The notes under the pieces: model-generated
What the model was told of the DNA's origin: nothing
What the model saw: only the letters and a program-made list of their open reading frames with translations
Databases searched by the model: none
NCBI GenBank assembly: GCA_023055425.1
Contig: JALGPY010000006.1
Coordinates: 71,394,127-71,458,126, forward strand
Source of the DNA: Linanthus parryae
Lineage: Eukaryota; Streptophyta; Magnoliopsida; Ericales; Polemoniaceae
Reading direction: 5' to 3'
DNA: 64,000 nt
Shown: positions 45,757 through 56,484 of the stretch, piece by piece
Numbering within the stretch: the stretch's first letter is position 1
Layout: every line of letters begins with the position of its first letter
Position numbers and translations under genes: made by a program

Positions 45757-45980
45757 CTTGGTGGCAGAGAGGAAGAGAGATAGATGGAGAGGAGAGGGAG
45801 AGAGAGAGAGTTGTGGTGTTGGGGTGGAGATGGTCTCGGGGGTGGTGGTGAAGGTGGTGTTGTGTTTGCCAAAGAAGAGCGAGGAGAAGAAATAAACGGA
45901 GGAGAACAAGGAGAGGGAGAGGACGAAATGTTGGGGAAATGTGTGGCAGGAGAAGTTGGGTTTGTGAAAAAAAGCTATTA

Positions 45981-46085
45981 TTTTATTTTATTTTATTTTA
46001 TTTTATTTTATTTTATTTTATTTTATTTTATTTTATTTTATTTTATTTTATTTTATTTTATTTTATTTTATTTTATTTTATTTTA
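45981..46085 (+). repeat. TTTTA pentanucleotide array
   Basis: About 21 perfect units of TTTTA inside the U3 of the Gypsy-B LTR. Confidence 0.95.
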
Positions 46086-46249
46086 TAAATTACTTATTAG
46101 GTATTGAAGTTTCTATCAAATACAACTTCTACCTCCTATCTTAACTAGCATATACTCTTTGAAACTACGACTACCTCCCCTCCCTTCAATAATTAACATC
46201 TAAGCTACACGAAAAGTCAATAATTACCCCTATAAAACGGGGTATTACA

Positions 46250-46263
46250 TCCTTCCCTCCTTA
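46250..46263 (-). promoter_or_regulatory. Polypurine tract of Gypsy-B
   Basis: The minus strand reads TAAGGAGGGAAGGA immediately before the 3' LTR. Confidence 0.75.
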
Positions 46264-46439
46264 AACAGAGTTTCGTCCTAGAATCTTAAACCAAATAATC
46301 AATGAAATGGTACTATAGGATTTTCTATATGTCGCAACAAACAATACATATAATATGATAACCTCATTTATATGTAGTTCTATACATGTGGCGCGGGAGC
46401 GGTACAAGGATTAAGGTAATGAAAATTAAATGGTTACAT

Positions 46440-48102
46440 TCCCTCACCCTTAGAGGAGTGACGTCCCCGGAACTCAGTTTATCTCGCCAAAGAGGTGCGG
46501 ATACTTCTTTCTCATATCATCCTATGATTCCTAAGTAGCCGCTTCCGTTTATTGGTTCGTCCACAAGACTTTTACTAACTTAACGCTCTTGGTACGTGTG
46601 TCTCTTGTCTTGGTATCGAGGATCTTGACATGATGCTCTTCATATGTCAAAGGCTAGTCTAACTCAATTGGTTCGGGATCCAACACGTGGGATGAATCAG
46701 GTACATACTTTTTCAGTTGTGACACGTGAAAGACGTAGTGTACTCATCCCAAATTAGAAGGTAGATCTAGACGGTATGCAACTTCTCCAATTCTCTTCAT
46801 AATGTCATATGGCCCGATAAACTTTGGGCTCAGTTTCCCTTTCTGGTTGAATCTTGTTACTCCCTTTGTAAGAGAAACCTTAAGAAACGCCTTTTCATCC
46901 ACTTGAAGCTCTAATGGTCTTTTTTTCTGATCTGCATAGGACTTTTGTCTATCTTGGGCTGCTTTCATTCTCTGTTGGATGAGTCGCACTTGGTCGGTCA
47001 TCTCTTCGATCATTTGTGGGCCTATCACCACTGTCTCGCTGATGTCACTCCAACATAGAGGCGTTCAGCACTTTAAACCATACAAAGCTTCATGGGGTGC
47101 CATGCCAATGCTGGCGTGGTAGCTGTTGGTATACGAGAAATCTATCAGTGGCAGCATGTCGACCCATGATCCTTGGAAATACATAACACAAGCACTTAGC
47201 ATGTCCTCCCGTGTTTAAATGGTCCTTTCTGTTTGTCCATCTGTAGCTGGGTGAAATGCTGTACTGAATCTCTGTTGGGTTCCCAATGCTTCTTGAAGAG
47301 GCTTCCAGAAATGAGAGAGGAAATTTGGGTACCTGTCAGAGATTATCGAGCTTGGAACCACATGATACCTCACTATGTTCTTAACATACGCATCAGTTCT
47401 TTGCTCCATGGTCCAAGTGTCCTTCATTGGAACGAACCTTGCTGTCTTGGTCAATCTGTCAACCACTACCCATATCCGATGTCCATTCTTCGATGTTGGC
47501 AAATCAGTTACAAAATCCGTGGAAATGGAATCCCACTTCCAGACTAGGACATCCAATGGTTGAGATAAGCCTCCCATTCTCTTGTGTTCAAACTTCACTT
47601 TCTGGCAGGTCAAACATCGAGCTACAAACTCATCTACTTGTTTTTTCATGTTGGGCCACCAAAATGTCTTCTTCAGATCCTTGTAGAGTTTTTCGCCTCC
47701 AGGATGAACAAAATACGGCGTGTTGTGCGCTTTGCGCATTAGCTTTTCCTTGGTTTCTGCGCACTTTTGCAGTATACACCACCTTCCCTTGTAGCTAATG
47801 CTCCCATCATCATAAATCTTGAATTCTTTGGCTCCCCCGGTTGCAATCTTCTTCTTGATTCTTTCGAGCTTCACGTCTCCGGCTTGGTTGGTCCTTATTT
47901 CCTTAATGAAGTCTGGCATAACTGTCATGCTCCCCAGTAGGCCCTGCACTGTTCCTTTTTCCACCACTTCAATATCAAGCTTCCTGAACTCGTGGCATAG
48001 CCAGTTTGGCAAGACTATCATATTATTCATTGCATGGCTCGACTTTCGACTTAGCGCACCGACGACCACATTTGCCTTTCCTTCGTGGTACTGGATACGC
48101 AA
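46440..48102 (-). pseudogene. Gypsy-B integrase, GPY/F and chromodomain remnant
   Basis: 48102-47215: RNase H end ([20 protein letters not shown]), HHCC finger ([13 protein letters not shown] ... [11 protein letters not shown]), core residues in [23 protein letters not shown] and [14 protein letters not shown], then a stop. 47031-46744: RQKSYADQKKRPLELQVD and [20 protein letters not shown]. 46743-46440 retains chromodomain-like sequence but is broken by stops. The equivalent of Gypsy-A 20700-19140. Confidence 0.85.
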
Positions 48103-49215
48103 GTCATAGTCCTTGATAATCTCTAGACATCTCTGTTATCTGTTGTTCAGCTCCTTCTGCGTGAATATATACTTCAGGATTCTATTGTCCGTATAGAGCT
48201 TGCAAACTCCTCCGTACAGATGATGTCTCCATATTTTTAGCGCGGACACTATCGCTGCCAACTCCAAGTAATGCGTAGCATAGTTCTCCTCGTGGGGTTT
48301 CAATTGTCCTGAGGCATAGGCAATTACTCTTCTTTCACCCTAGCCATTTCTTCGATCCATCGTTGTACACTTCAAACTCGCCAGATTTGTTTGGTAGAGC
48401 CAATACTGGTGCCGTAGTAAGCCTCTCCTTCAGGGTCTGAATTGGTTCTTCCCAACTGTCGTCCCACTGATACTTCATTGCTTTCTTTGTTAGCGTAATC
48501 AGTGGTCTAGCAATTCTTGAGAAGTCCTTCACAAAACGCCTATAATAACCTGCTAAGCCAAGGAAACTCCTTATTTCAGACACGTTCTTTGGTGTTGGCC
48601 AGTCTTTAACTGCTGAGGGTCCACTGCTATTCCTTCCTTTGAAATGATGTGACCCAAGAACGGAACACGATCCAGCTAGAACTCACATTTAGACAACTTG
48701 GCATACAACTTTTCTTCTCTCAGAGTTTTCAGAACTTCTTTGAGTTGTTCTTCGTGGTCCTCCTCGCTCTTCGTGTACAAAAGGATGTCATCGATAAAGA
48801 CCACCACAAATCGATCCAGAAATGGCCTCATCACCCGGTTCATCAGGTCCATAAACACTGCAGGTGCATTGGTCAGACCAAATGACATCATAGTGAACTC
48901 ATAATGGCCATATCTAGTTCCGAAGGCAGTCTTCGGGATATCCTTCTCGGCTACACGAATTTGATGGTACCCTGACCTCAAATCAATCCTTGAGAAGACA
49001 CTGGCCCCTTGTATTTGGTCGAACAGATCGTCAATCCAGGGTAGAGGGTACTTGTTCTTGATGGTTACGCTATTTAATTCTCGATAATCGATGCATAAAC
49101 TCAGGCTTCCATCTTTCTTCTTTACGAAAATCACTGGTGCTCCCCAGGGCAACACACTAGGCCCTATGTACCCTTTCTCCATGAGTTTTTGCAGTTTATC
49201 CTTGAGCTCCTTCAA
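48103..49215 (-). pseudogene. Gypsy-B reverse transcriptase and RNase H
   Basis: 49215-48676: [72 protein letters not shown] (FIDD kept). 48583-48335: [20 protein letters not shown] and [13 protein letters not shown], where the RNase H Asp start is followed by a stop. 48334-48103 is broken RNase H. Confidence 0.85.
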
Positions 49216-49261
49216 TTATACTGGTGCCATCCGATACGATGCCTTTCAGATAGGAGCGGTT

Positions 49262-49804
49262 CTAGGTGCTAAGTATATGGTAAACTCCACTTCTCATCTG
49301 GGGGCATCCCTGGATCTCGTTTGGAAAGACATCGGGAAAGTCCCTCACGACAGGTATCTCTTCCAATGGATTTTCCTTTTTGGATACGTCCTGGACGTAA
49401 CACAAGTAGGCAGAGTTTCCCTTCTTCACTTGGTTGACTATGGTCAAGGCTGACACTAGTCGAATGTGAGGTTCCCTTGTGATACCACGGTAGGTGATAT
49501 TCTCCCCCTTGGGTCCTTTCATCCTAACATTCTGATCATAGCAGTCAATAACTGCTCGATACATCCCGAGCCAGTGCATCCCAAGAATTACATATATACC
49601 CCCAAGGTCAAACTTTATTGAGTTAGCTGGAAGGGTACTTGCTAGGATTTTCAGCTCAACTCCTTCAAATATGGTGTCACATACTGTTACTTGGCCAGTA
49701 GGAATTGTTACGGGTATTGATATAGTAGATGACTTATTCATACCCAGTTTCTTAACAAATGATGATGATATGAACGAGTAAGATGCGACAGAAACAGATA
49801 ACAA
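49262..49804 (-). pseudogene. Gypsy-B protease
   Basis: 180 codons: SVASYSFISSSFVKKLGM, where the DSG active site is replaced (LSVSVASYS in place of FDSGA-type), then IYVILGMHWLGMYRAVIDC and the pre-RT ENPLEEIPVVRDFPDVFPNE. The loss of the catalytic Asp-Ser/Thr-Gly means no protease activity. Confidence 0.75.
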
Positions 49805-50415
49805 AAAAGATGGTTTATCATGGATAAGGAATGTACCAGTGACAACTCCATGAGAAGCTTCTGCCTCAGTCTTTGTTATGACAACAATACTTGTGACTTT
49901 GGCATTCTACGCTCCAGCTCCTCTTGCTACATTGTGGTTGACTGCAGCGCTAACATTGTTGTTGCGGTTCTGGCCTCCATTATGTATGGCATTCCCCTGG
50001 TTGTAGCTTGGCTGCCTTCCATAGCCATTGCCTCCATTTTTTTGATGGTTTCCAAAGTTCCCATATCCAATCTGTAAGTTAGCAGGTTGCTGGTTCCCAT
50101 ACTGCTGTTTGTGCCCGAACTTGTTCCCATTTTGCTGGCGATTCCCCTAATAGTTGTTCAATTGCAGCCTCAGAAAGTTTCCTCATTGATTCGCTTGCTG
50201 GTTCCCTGCTGGTGGTGATCAGCATTCATAGGCTCGATACCCCCTCTTACCATAGTTGTTGCAAGTGACTGGGTTTCTTTTGCAATCTGTTCCTGGTTGG
50301 TTGTGTGGAAACGTTTTTGCAGAAATAGCGGCGAGGTTTTCGAGCTCCGGGGTTCGGTTGGTTGCCTTGATACTGCCCCTGGTTACCTTTGCCATTGTTG
50401 GGCCTAAGCCTCTGG
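49805..50415 (-). pseudogene. Gypsy-B gag C-terminal remnant
   Basis: Asn/Gly/Gln-codon-rich DNA like the Gypsy-A gag tail, with no long frame (pieces 50441-50247 and 50130-49927). The CCHC region is broken. It is cut at 50415 by the Copia-L LTR. Confidence 0.65.
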
Positions 50416-51835
50416 TGTTGGAATAGATGCCCTAGAGGCAATCTAGTTTAGTAATGGCTAGAAAATTCATTTATTATTTATTGGATATTTAATATAATGA
50501 AGTCCTTAGATTTACAATTGTGTTGTTTATCTTAAATATCCCTAGTCAAGTATAATGATTAAATGGGACAATCATCTATAGACTAGTATGGGGTTGGATT
50601 GATATGGAGATATCACGATCCAACACATAGGTGTGCATTACGGAATGTTGCATTGGATTGACCCATCTCCGAGAAGGCTACATACATGTTATGTTAAGTC
50701 ACAAGCGCTTCTCGCGGTGCAATGGTATTGTCATCCTTAGACTTGAAGTCACTAGATATTCTAGTTGTGGATCATTGTGATCTTGGTAGCGTTAAACGCT
50801 ACACCGTAACTGGGTAGTTATAAAGGCGTGTACTGGATACAATGAGAAGCAAGCTTAGAGATCGTAGTGGACGTAGAGAGGATTTGCCCCTCCCACATAA
50901 CGGGAGAAAATATCCTAGGCCACTCGAGGGATAGTGCTTATAGAATGTCTGGCCAGACTCAAATAAATCAATATGGGATATTGATGTTATTTGCACGAAT
51001 AAGGCTATTCCCATGGATCGAGAAACTATGGATTGGATATACGAGTGTGACTTGTATGTCTCGTGTCCAATCCGGATATGGAGGCAAAAGGATGAGACAA
51101 TTACTTGTACAAAGGTTGTCAAGATGACTATTCTATTAGTTGGCTAGAATGGATGTTTTGCTAGAAACCGCTCCATATTAGCAAATAGTTGCTACCAACT
51201 AGATAGAACCTATGGGGTCACACGCTATATAGAGTTGAACTAGATTTGGGAATTAATTAATTGGATTAATTAATTAGAAGGATCACTTTGCAAACCCTTG
51301 CAAACTTAGTAGGGACTAATTTGCAAGGAAGGGATTAAGTTGAATTCTAGTTGGACTAGAATAAGTCCTTTAGGTAGTTAACAAGGAGTTGTTGGACTAT
51401 ATAAAGGACCCTCCTTCCTTCCTTCCATATAACTTATGCTCATTAGTGAACATAACAAGAGTGGGAGAGAATAAAGGAGAGAGAGCAAGCAACAAGGAGG
51501 GCCCGCCGCCGCCCCTTGCCGCCGCCCTCGTCCCCGTCGGCCAAAAGAGGTCGTGAGCCTCTTTTTGTCTCGTTTTGCGTGATTCGTTCTTCCTCTTCCT
51601 ATTCCGGGCTAGCACCAAGGAGTTTGGGAGATCTAGGATCAACTCTAGGCGTGGATCAACTATAGAGAACGTGACATTATTCGCGTTTGAAGTCATCAAG
51701 GAGAACCCAAAGGTGTGTTTATGATTTCTTACCTTTACTATCGTTATGTCTCTAGACTTGTGATCCTTGGAGGGTTTTGCATGGTTTATGTTTGATTATG
51801 CTTCCGTTGTGCGATCCATGAATCAAAACCCTACA
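50416..51835 (+). repeat. Copia-L 5' LTR (1420 bp)
   Basis: TGTTGGAATAGATGCC ... AAAACCCTACA, followed by the PBS. Homologous to 6505-7919 (inverted). ORFs within have no support. Confidence 0.92.
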
Positions 51836-51836
51836 G

Positions 51837-51848
51837 TGGTATCAGAGC
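51837..51848 (+). promoter_or_regulatory. Primer-binding site of Copia-L
   Basis: TGGTATCAGAGC, one base after the LTR end; exact initiator-Met PBS. Confidence 0.93.
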
Positions 51849-53468
51849 CACAGGTCATAGAGCATAAACGTAGTTTATGTGTTACGTTTTAGTTGTTTTA
51901 CACCTTAATTTGATTGTTTATCGCGTAAAACAAAGACAAATCAAGCATGGGATGCAATTTGTCAATAACTAAGCATAACAAGATCCAATTTTTGCATTGG
52001 ATGCATGAATTGGTGAGTTTGAGAAATTTTAGGATCTTAGATCTAGGGTTTGGGCATCCTTGGGGAAGAAGGAGTTCTCCCAAAACAAGGAAACAACCAA
52101 ACTTGGGCACCAAGCAAGGACCGCCCCCTTGCTTGCTGCCCAAGCTTGGAAGCCCTAAGGGGCCGGGCGGCCCTAACCCGCGGGCCTAGCTTGCGGGTTT
52201 TGGGCCGGGCCGGCCCTAGGGCCTTATGGTTCACTATATTGGGCCCGGGCAATTGGATTGTTGGGCCCATGGACCGTTTTAACCCTAGAAATCCTAAAAT
52301 CAATTAAATTGACCAAGCGCGTTAAAATTGGATTTTAACTGTTTATGTGCAAATCGCATGGTGATTTGATATGGCCTTAGGATGTGGTTTGATGTGGATG
52401 TTTAATTTTGTGGTTTGGTTTTACGGCCTGCGAGCTGATCAATTAATTGTAATAATTAATCAGGGTTTTATGGCCTGCGTGCCATTTTTTTCCTCAACTT
52501 GTGAGATTTATTTTATTTAGTATAGATATTAGCTAGTGCTAGATAAAGTAGATTGTTAGCCAAGATTGGAGAAAAGAAGCCCAAAGCCAAAGAAGCCACA
52601 AAAGATGGAGCATGGAGCATGGAGCAATCCACAAGACTATGAAGGATGGACCAAAAGATCAAGACGCATGGAGATGTGTTTGCTTAGGGTTCATAGATAA
52701 TTCCATTGGCTTGGAATTATCTTAGTCTAGAAAAGGCCATATCCACATCACGTTTAATTTCTGTTTTGTGGTTGTTTATTTATTGTCTTATTATTTGTGT
52801 GGTTGGTGTATGGATGATGCATGCAATTAGGATAATAAGATAATTAGACAACCCGGATCTATTATTTGGAGTTGTGCCCAAACTCAAATAGATAGATTAG
52901 TTGATATTGATCAACAAAACAATTAAAGAATTGAATTTAAAATCCCTCAAAATTCAATATTGTGTTCTTGCCTTCTCGTTATTTAAACACTCATTATCAT
53001 CATTATTTATCAAGCCCGTGCGTGCCAAAGCATGACGACTTGGTTCATAATGATGGAATGCGATGGCACGTAACAATGTGCAATTGTTTAGATAAGAGGT
53101 TGAACACAACTAGGCTATTAATTTGATTAAGAAACCTAGAGGCAATCAATTGGGATTATCCATATGGATGGATAAATAAGGAGTTATTTGCCCGATTGAA
53201 CCAAGAGTTGCATATGGGATGCAATTGGAATTGTTCCTACCTAAAGTAGTCAAATTATGGGTGACTTGCCAAAGCAAGCTCATAAGGAGATGAAAGATGG
53301 ATCTTGGCCCACTAGAAAATATAAGGATATTTTCCGCATTAATATCTTGAGGGTTATTAATCCGTAGAAAAATAGTGGGAGCTATATTTAATAAACTAGC
53401 CATTATTAAATATAGTCAAAAATTCACAAATACTAAAACTTGCGTATTTTCCTTTTGTAGAATTCCAA
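51849..53468 (+). other. Long untranslated leader of Copia-L
   Basis: 1.6 kb between PBS and gag. 52030-52270 is GC-rich with GGGCCGGGCCGGCCC-type words. 52420-52490 has two similar TTT(T)A(C/T)GGCCTGCG words flanking an AATTAATT hairpin. 52609-52625 has GGAGCAT repeats. No coding frame I would support. It may hold packaging or dimerisation signals, by position. Confidence 0.6.
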
Positions 53469-54722
53469 ATGGCAAACAACTCATCGAGTTCACAACATTC
53501 CCTATGATCTGTCCTTGAGAAGGACAAGCTCTCTGGAACCAACTTTCTTGATTGGTACAGAAACTTGAGAATTGTTCTCAAGCAAGAGAAGAAACTGTAC
53601 GCAATAGAGGAGCATGTTCCAGAAGGTCCAGAGATCCAGACACCTGCTGCCTTAAAGGCGTATCAAAAGCGTGTTGATGACGCTAATGATGCGGCCTGCC
53701 TAATGCTTTGCACCATGACTTCTGAGCTTCAGAAGCAACACGAAAACATGAATGTTGTCGATATGATCGAACATCTAAAGCAGCTCTTCCAAGAGCAGGC
53801 GAGGGTAGAGAGGTATGAGGTCTCAAAGGCACTGTTCAAATGTCATCTGGCAGAAGGGAACCCGGTGGAACCCCATGTACTCCGAATGATCGGGTACTTG
53901 GAGAATCTCGCCCGACTGGGGTTCCCGGTCGGCCAAGAGTTGGCAACCGATCTCGTGTTGCAATCGTTGCTTGAGAGTTATGGACAGCTCATTATGAACT
54001 ATAACATGAACGAGATCGTTAAACCACTGCCAGATTTGCTCAACATGTTGAGGACGGCTGAACAGAGCATCAACAAGGGTAAGGGCAAGGCCATTATGAT
54101 GGTGCAGAAAGGAAAGGGCAAAAGGTTTGCCTCTTCCTCCAAGGGCAAAGGCAAGTCAGTTGCCAAGTCCAAGGAACCAGCCCTTAAGCCTGTTGGTGGC
54201 ATTGCCAAGGTCGTGACTAAGGGTGAGTGTCACTACTGCAGTCAGCCTGGACACTGGAGGAGGAACTGCCCAAAATATCTGGAGGACAAGAGGCTTGGAA
54301 TAGTGATTCCACCACCACCAGGAATTTTTGTTGTAGATGTCAATTTAACTGTCTCTACATCATGGGTATTAGATACTGGATGTGGATATCATATTTGTCG
54401 AAATATGCAGGATCTAAAGAGAAGTAAAAGATTGGCTAAAGGGGAGGTAGATCTGCGCGTTGGGAATGGAGCAAAGGTTGCTGCGTTGGCCATAGGCGTG
54501 TGCGAGCTATCTCTGCCTTCAGGATTAGTTTTAGAATTAAATAATTGCTATTTTGTGCCTGCTATGAGCAGAAACATTATTTCTATTTCTTGTTTGGACA
54601 ATGAAGGTTTTATTATTTCAATAAAGAACAATTGTTGTTCCTTTTATTTAAATAATATTCACTACTTTAGTGCGCAATTATTTAATGGACTTTATGTCCT
54701 TGATCTAAGCAATCCTGTCTAA
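53469..54722 (+). pseudogene. Copia-L gag and protease
   Basis: The ATG at 53469 (MANNSSSSQHSL) is followed by an in-frame TGA at 53505-53507, then the frame is open to TAA at 54720-54722. The gag shows NLRIVLKQEKKLYAIEEHVP, SKALFKCHLAEGNPVEPHVL, ELATDLVLQSLLESYGQLIM and a Lys-rich stretch. The knuckle is CHYCSQPGHWRRNCPKY (CX2CX4HX4C complete). Protease: SWVLDTGCGYHICRN (DTG). I prefer 53469 over the later ATG at 53565 because the frame upstream still reads as gag (EKDKLSGTNFLDWYR). Confidence 0.88.
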
Positions 54723-55082
54723 AACATTAATACCAAGCGGATTAAAATAAATGATTTAAATCCTGCTTATTTATGGCATTGTCGTTTAGGCCACATAAAT
54801 GAGAAACGTGTATCTAGACTCCATAAGGATGGATTACTAGACTCATTTGATTTTGAATCATATGAGACATGTGAGGCTTGTTTATTGGGAAAAATGACAA
54901 AGTCCCCTTTCAATAAGAAAGGTGAGAGGACTAGTGAGCACTTGGCACTCATACATACCGATGTGTGTGGGCCATTTGCCACGCCTGCCAGGGGTGGTTA
55001 TGTCTACTTCATTACATTTACTGATGATTACAGTAGATATGGATCTGTGTACCTTATGAGGGCAAAATCCGAATCCTTTTAA
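54723..55082 (+). pseudogene. Copia-L GAG-pre-integrase and integrase start
   Basis: Same frame as gag, between stops at 54720 and 55080. LNPAYLWHCRLGHINEKRVS and YETCEACLLGKMTKSPF form the His/His/Cys/Cys finger; LIHTDVCGPFATPARGGY carries the first catalytic Asp. Confidence 0.87.
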
Positions 55083-56469
55083 GTGTTCAAAGAATTCAAG
55101 AATGAAGTAGAGAAGCAACTTGGCAAAAGTATCAAGGCTCTACGATTGGATCGTGGAGGAGAATACTTAAGCCAAGAGTTTGACGACTATCTAAGAGAGT
55201 GTGGGATCGTGTCCCAACTCACTCCACCCGGAACGCCACAATGGAATGGCGTGTCCGAGAGGAGGAATCGAACCCTATTGGATATGGTTCGATCTATGAT
55301 GTGTCAAACCGATCTTCCATTATCTTTTTGGGGCTACGCTCTATTAAGTGCAGCTTTCACCATTAACCGTGTTCCATCTAAATCAGTCATGAAGACACCA
55401 TATGAGATGTGGAGTGGGAGGCGTCCCACACTGTCGTTCATGAGGATTTGGGGCTGCGATGTCTATGTAAAACGTTTACAATCGGACAAGCTAGGACCTA
55501 AATCGGATAAGTGTAAGTTTGTGGGGTACCCTAAGGAAACTAAGGGATACTACTTCTACAATCCAACCGAGAACAAAGTGTTTGTTGCTCGGACCGGCGT
55601 GTTTCTAGAAAGAGAATTTGTCTCTAAAGAAGCAAGTGGGAGGAATGTAGAACTTGAAGAAGTTCAAGAACCACAAACCACTGAACCGATTATGGAACAT
55701 GAACAGGAAACACAAGTAGTTGTGGAGCCACCTGTTCAGGTAACACAAGAGCTTCGTAGATCTAGTAGAGTGCGCCAGGAACCCGAGAGGTATGGACTTC
55801 TCGTAACAGATTCCGGTGACACGATGCTCATAGATGATGAGCCTACTACCTATGAGGAGGCCATGAGTGGCCCAGACTCTCAGAAGTGGCTGGAAGCCAT
55901 GAGATCCGAGATGGAATCCATGTATACCAACAAAGTATGGACTTTGGTGGAACCACCCGATGGGGCGCGGCCCATAGGGTGCAAGTGGGTCTTCAAGAAG
56001 AAGATCGACATGGATGGTAATGTGATTACCTATAAGGGCCGATTGGTGGCTAAAGGATTCAGACAGATTCATGGTATTGACTATGATGAAACCTTTTCAC
56101 CAGTCGCAATGACCAAATCCATCCGAATCCTACTTGCGATTGCAGCATACCACGACTATGAGATTTGGCAGATGGATGTCAAAAATGCATTCCTTTATGG
56201 GAATCTCCTCGAGGACGTGTATATGATACAGCCGGAGGGTTTTGAGGATCCAAAGCAAGCCAACAAAGTCTGTAAGCTGCAACGATCCATTTATGGATTG
56301 AAGCAAGCTTCTAGGAGTTGGAATCGACGTTTTGATGAAGTGGTCAAAGAGTTTGGCTTCATCAGAAACGAAGATGAGTCTTGTGTCTACAAGAAGGTTA
56401 GTGGGAGCTGTGTAGCTTTTCTGGTCTTTTATGTGGATGACATACTACTCATTGGAAACGACATTCCCA
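55083..56469 (+). pseudogene. Copia-L integrase core and reverse transcriptase
   Basis: Open frame to the element's end. Integrase: ALRLDRGGEYLSQEFDDYLR (Asp), PPGTPQWNGVSERRNRTLLD (Glu), KTPYEMWSGRRPTLSF. Linker: ELRRSSRVRQEPERYGLLVT. RT: CKWVFKKKIDMDGNVITYKG, RLVAKGF, DYDETFSPVAMTKSIRILLA, WQMDVKNAFLYGNLLEDVY, SIYGLKQASRSWNRRFDE, YVDDILLIGND. It then ends at the mosaic joint; the last residues of the open frame after 56469 are filler. Confidence 0.9.
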
Positions 56470-56484
56470 AGCTGTGTAGCTTTT
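56470..56484 (+). other. Templated filler at the Copia-L / Gypsy-B joint
   Basis: AGCTGTGTAGCTTTT occurs here and 64 bp upstream at 56406-56420. It fits neither the expected Copia-L continuation nor the Gypsy-B donor beyond a TTT overlap. Confidence 0.75.

Larger units (their letters stand above)
42778..46249 (-). repeat. Gypsy-B 3' LTR (3.5 kb) with internal tandem duplication
   Basis: The minus strand starts TGTAATACCCCGTTTTAT (46249) and ends GGGGTGTGACA (42778). It holds a 420-bp tandem duplication, an ATTTT-type pentanucleotide array and putative intron sites (donor 43719, acceptor 43028). The left flank for a TSD would be AGGTT (42773-42777). The ORFs at 45017-45208 and 45459-45650 are identical because of the duplication and are not supported as genes. 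Confidence 0.88.
42778..50415 (-). mobile_element. Gypsy-B, Tekay/Del-like chromovirus, 3' part
   Basis: The minus strand reads gag (50415-49805), protease, RT, RNase H, integrase, GPY/F and chromodomain remnant, PPT, 3' LTR (46249-42778). It is interrupted in gag at 50415/50416 by Copia-L; the gag start, PBS and 5' LTR are not found beyond. It is related to Gypsy-A: pol motifs align along their length with moderate divergence. Numerous stops show it is dead. Interior 48047-50047 recurs at 56485-58485. Confidence 0.9.
50416..56469 (+). mobile_element. Copia-L element, plus strand, truncated in RT
   Basis: 5' LTR 50416-51835, PBS 51837, a 1.6-kb leader, gag, protease, integrase and RT up to YVDD, then an abrupt end at about 56469. 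RNase H, PPT and 3' LTR are missing. It is the same family as 6505-37696 but better preserved. The left flank is TCTGG (50411-50415); no right TSD because the end is replaced by the mosaic. Confidence 0.92.

Noticed and set aside
45784..46107. 107-residue ORF with a repeating FYFIL pattern
   Set aside because: Translation of the TTTTA microsatellite.
51897..52307. Overlapping GC-rich ORFs in the Copia-L leader
   Set aside because: Open on both strands because of composition; no domain and no conservation to test.
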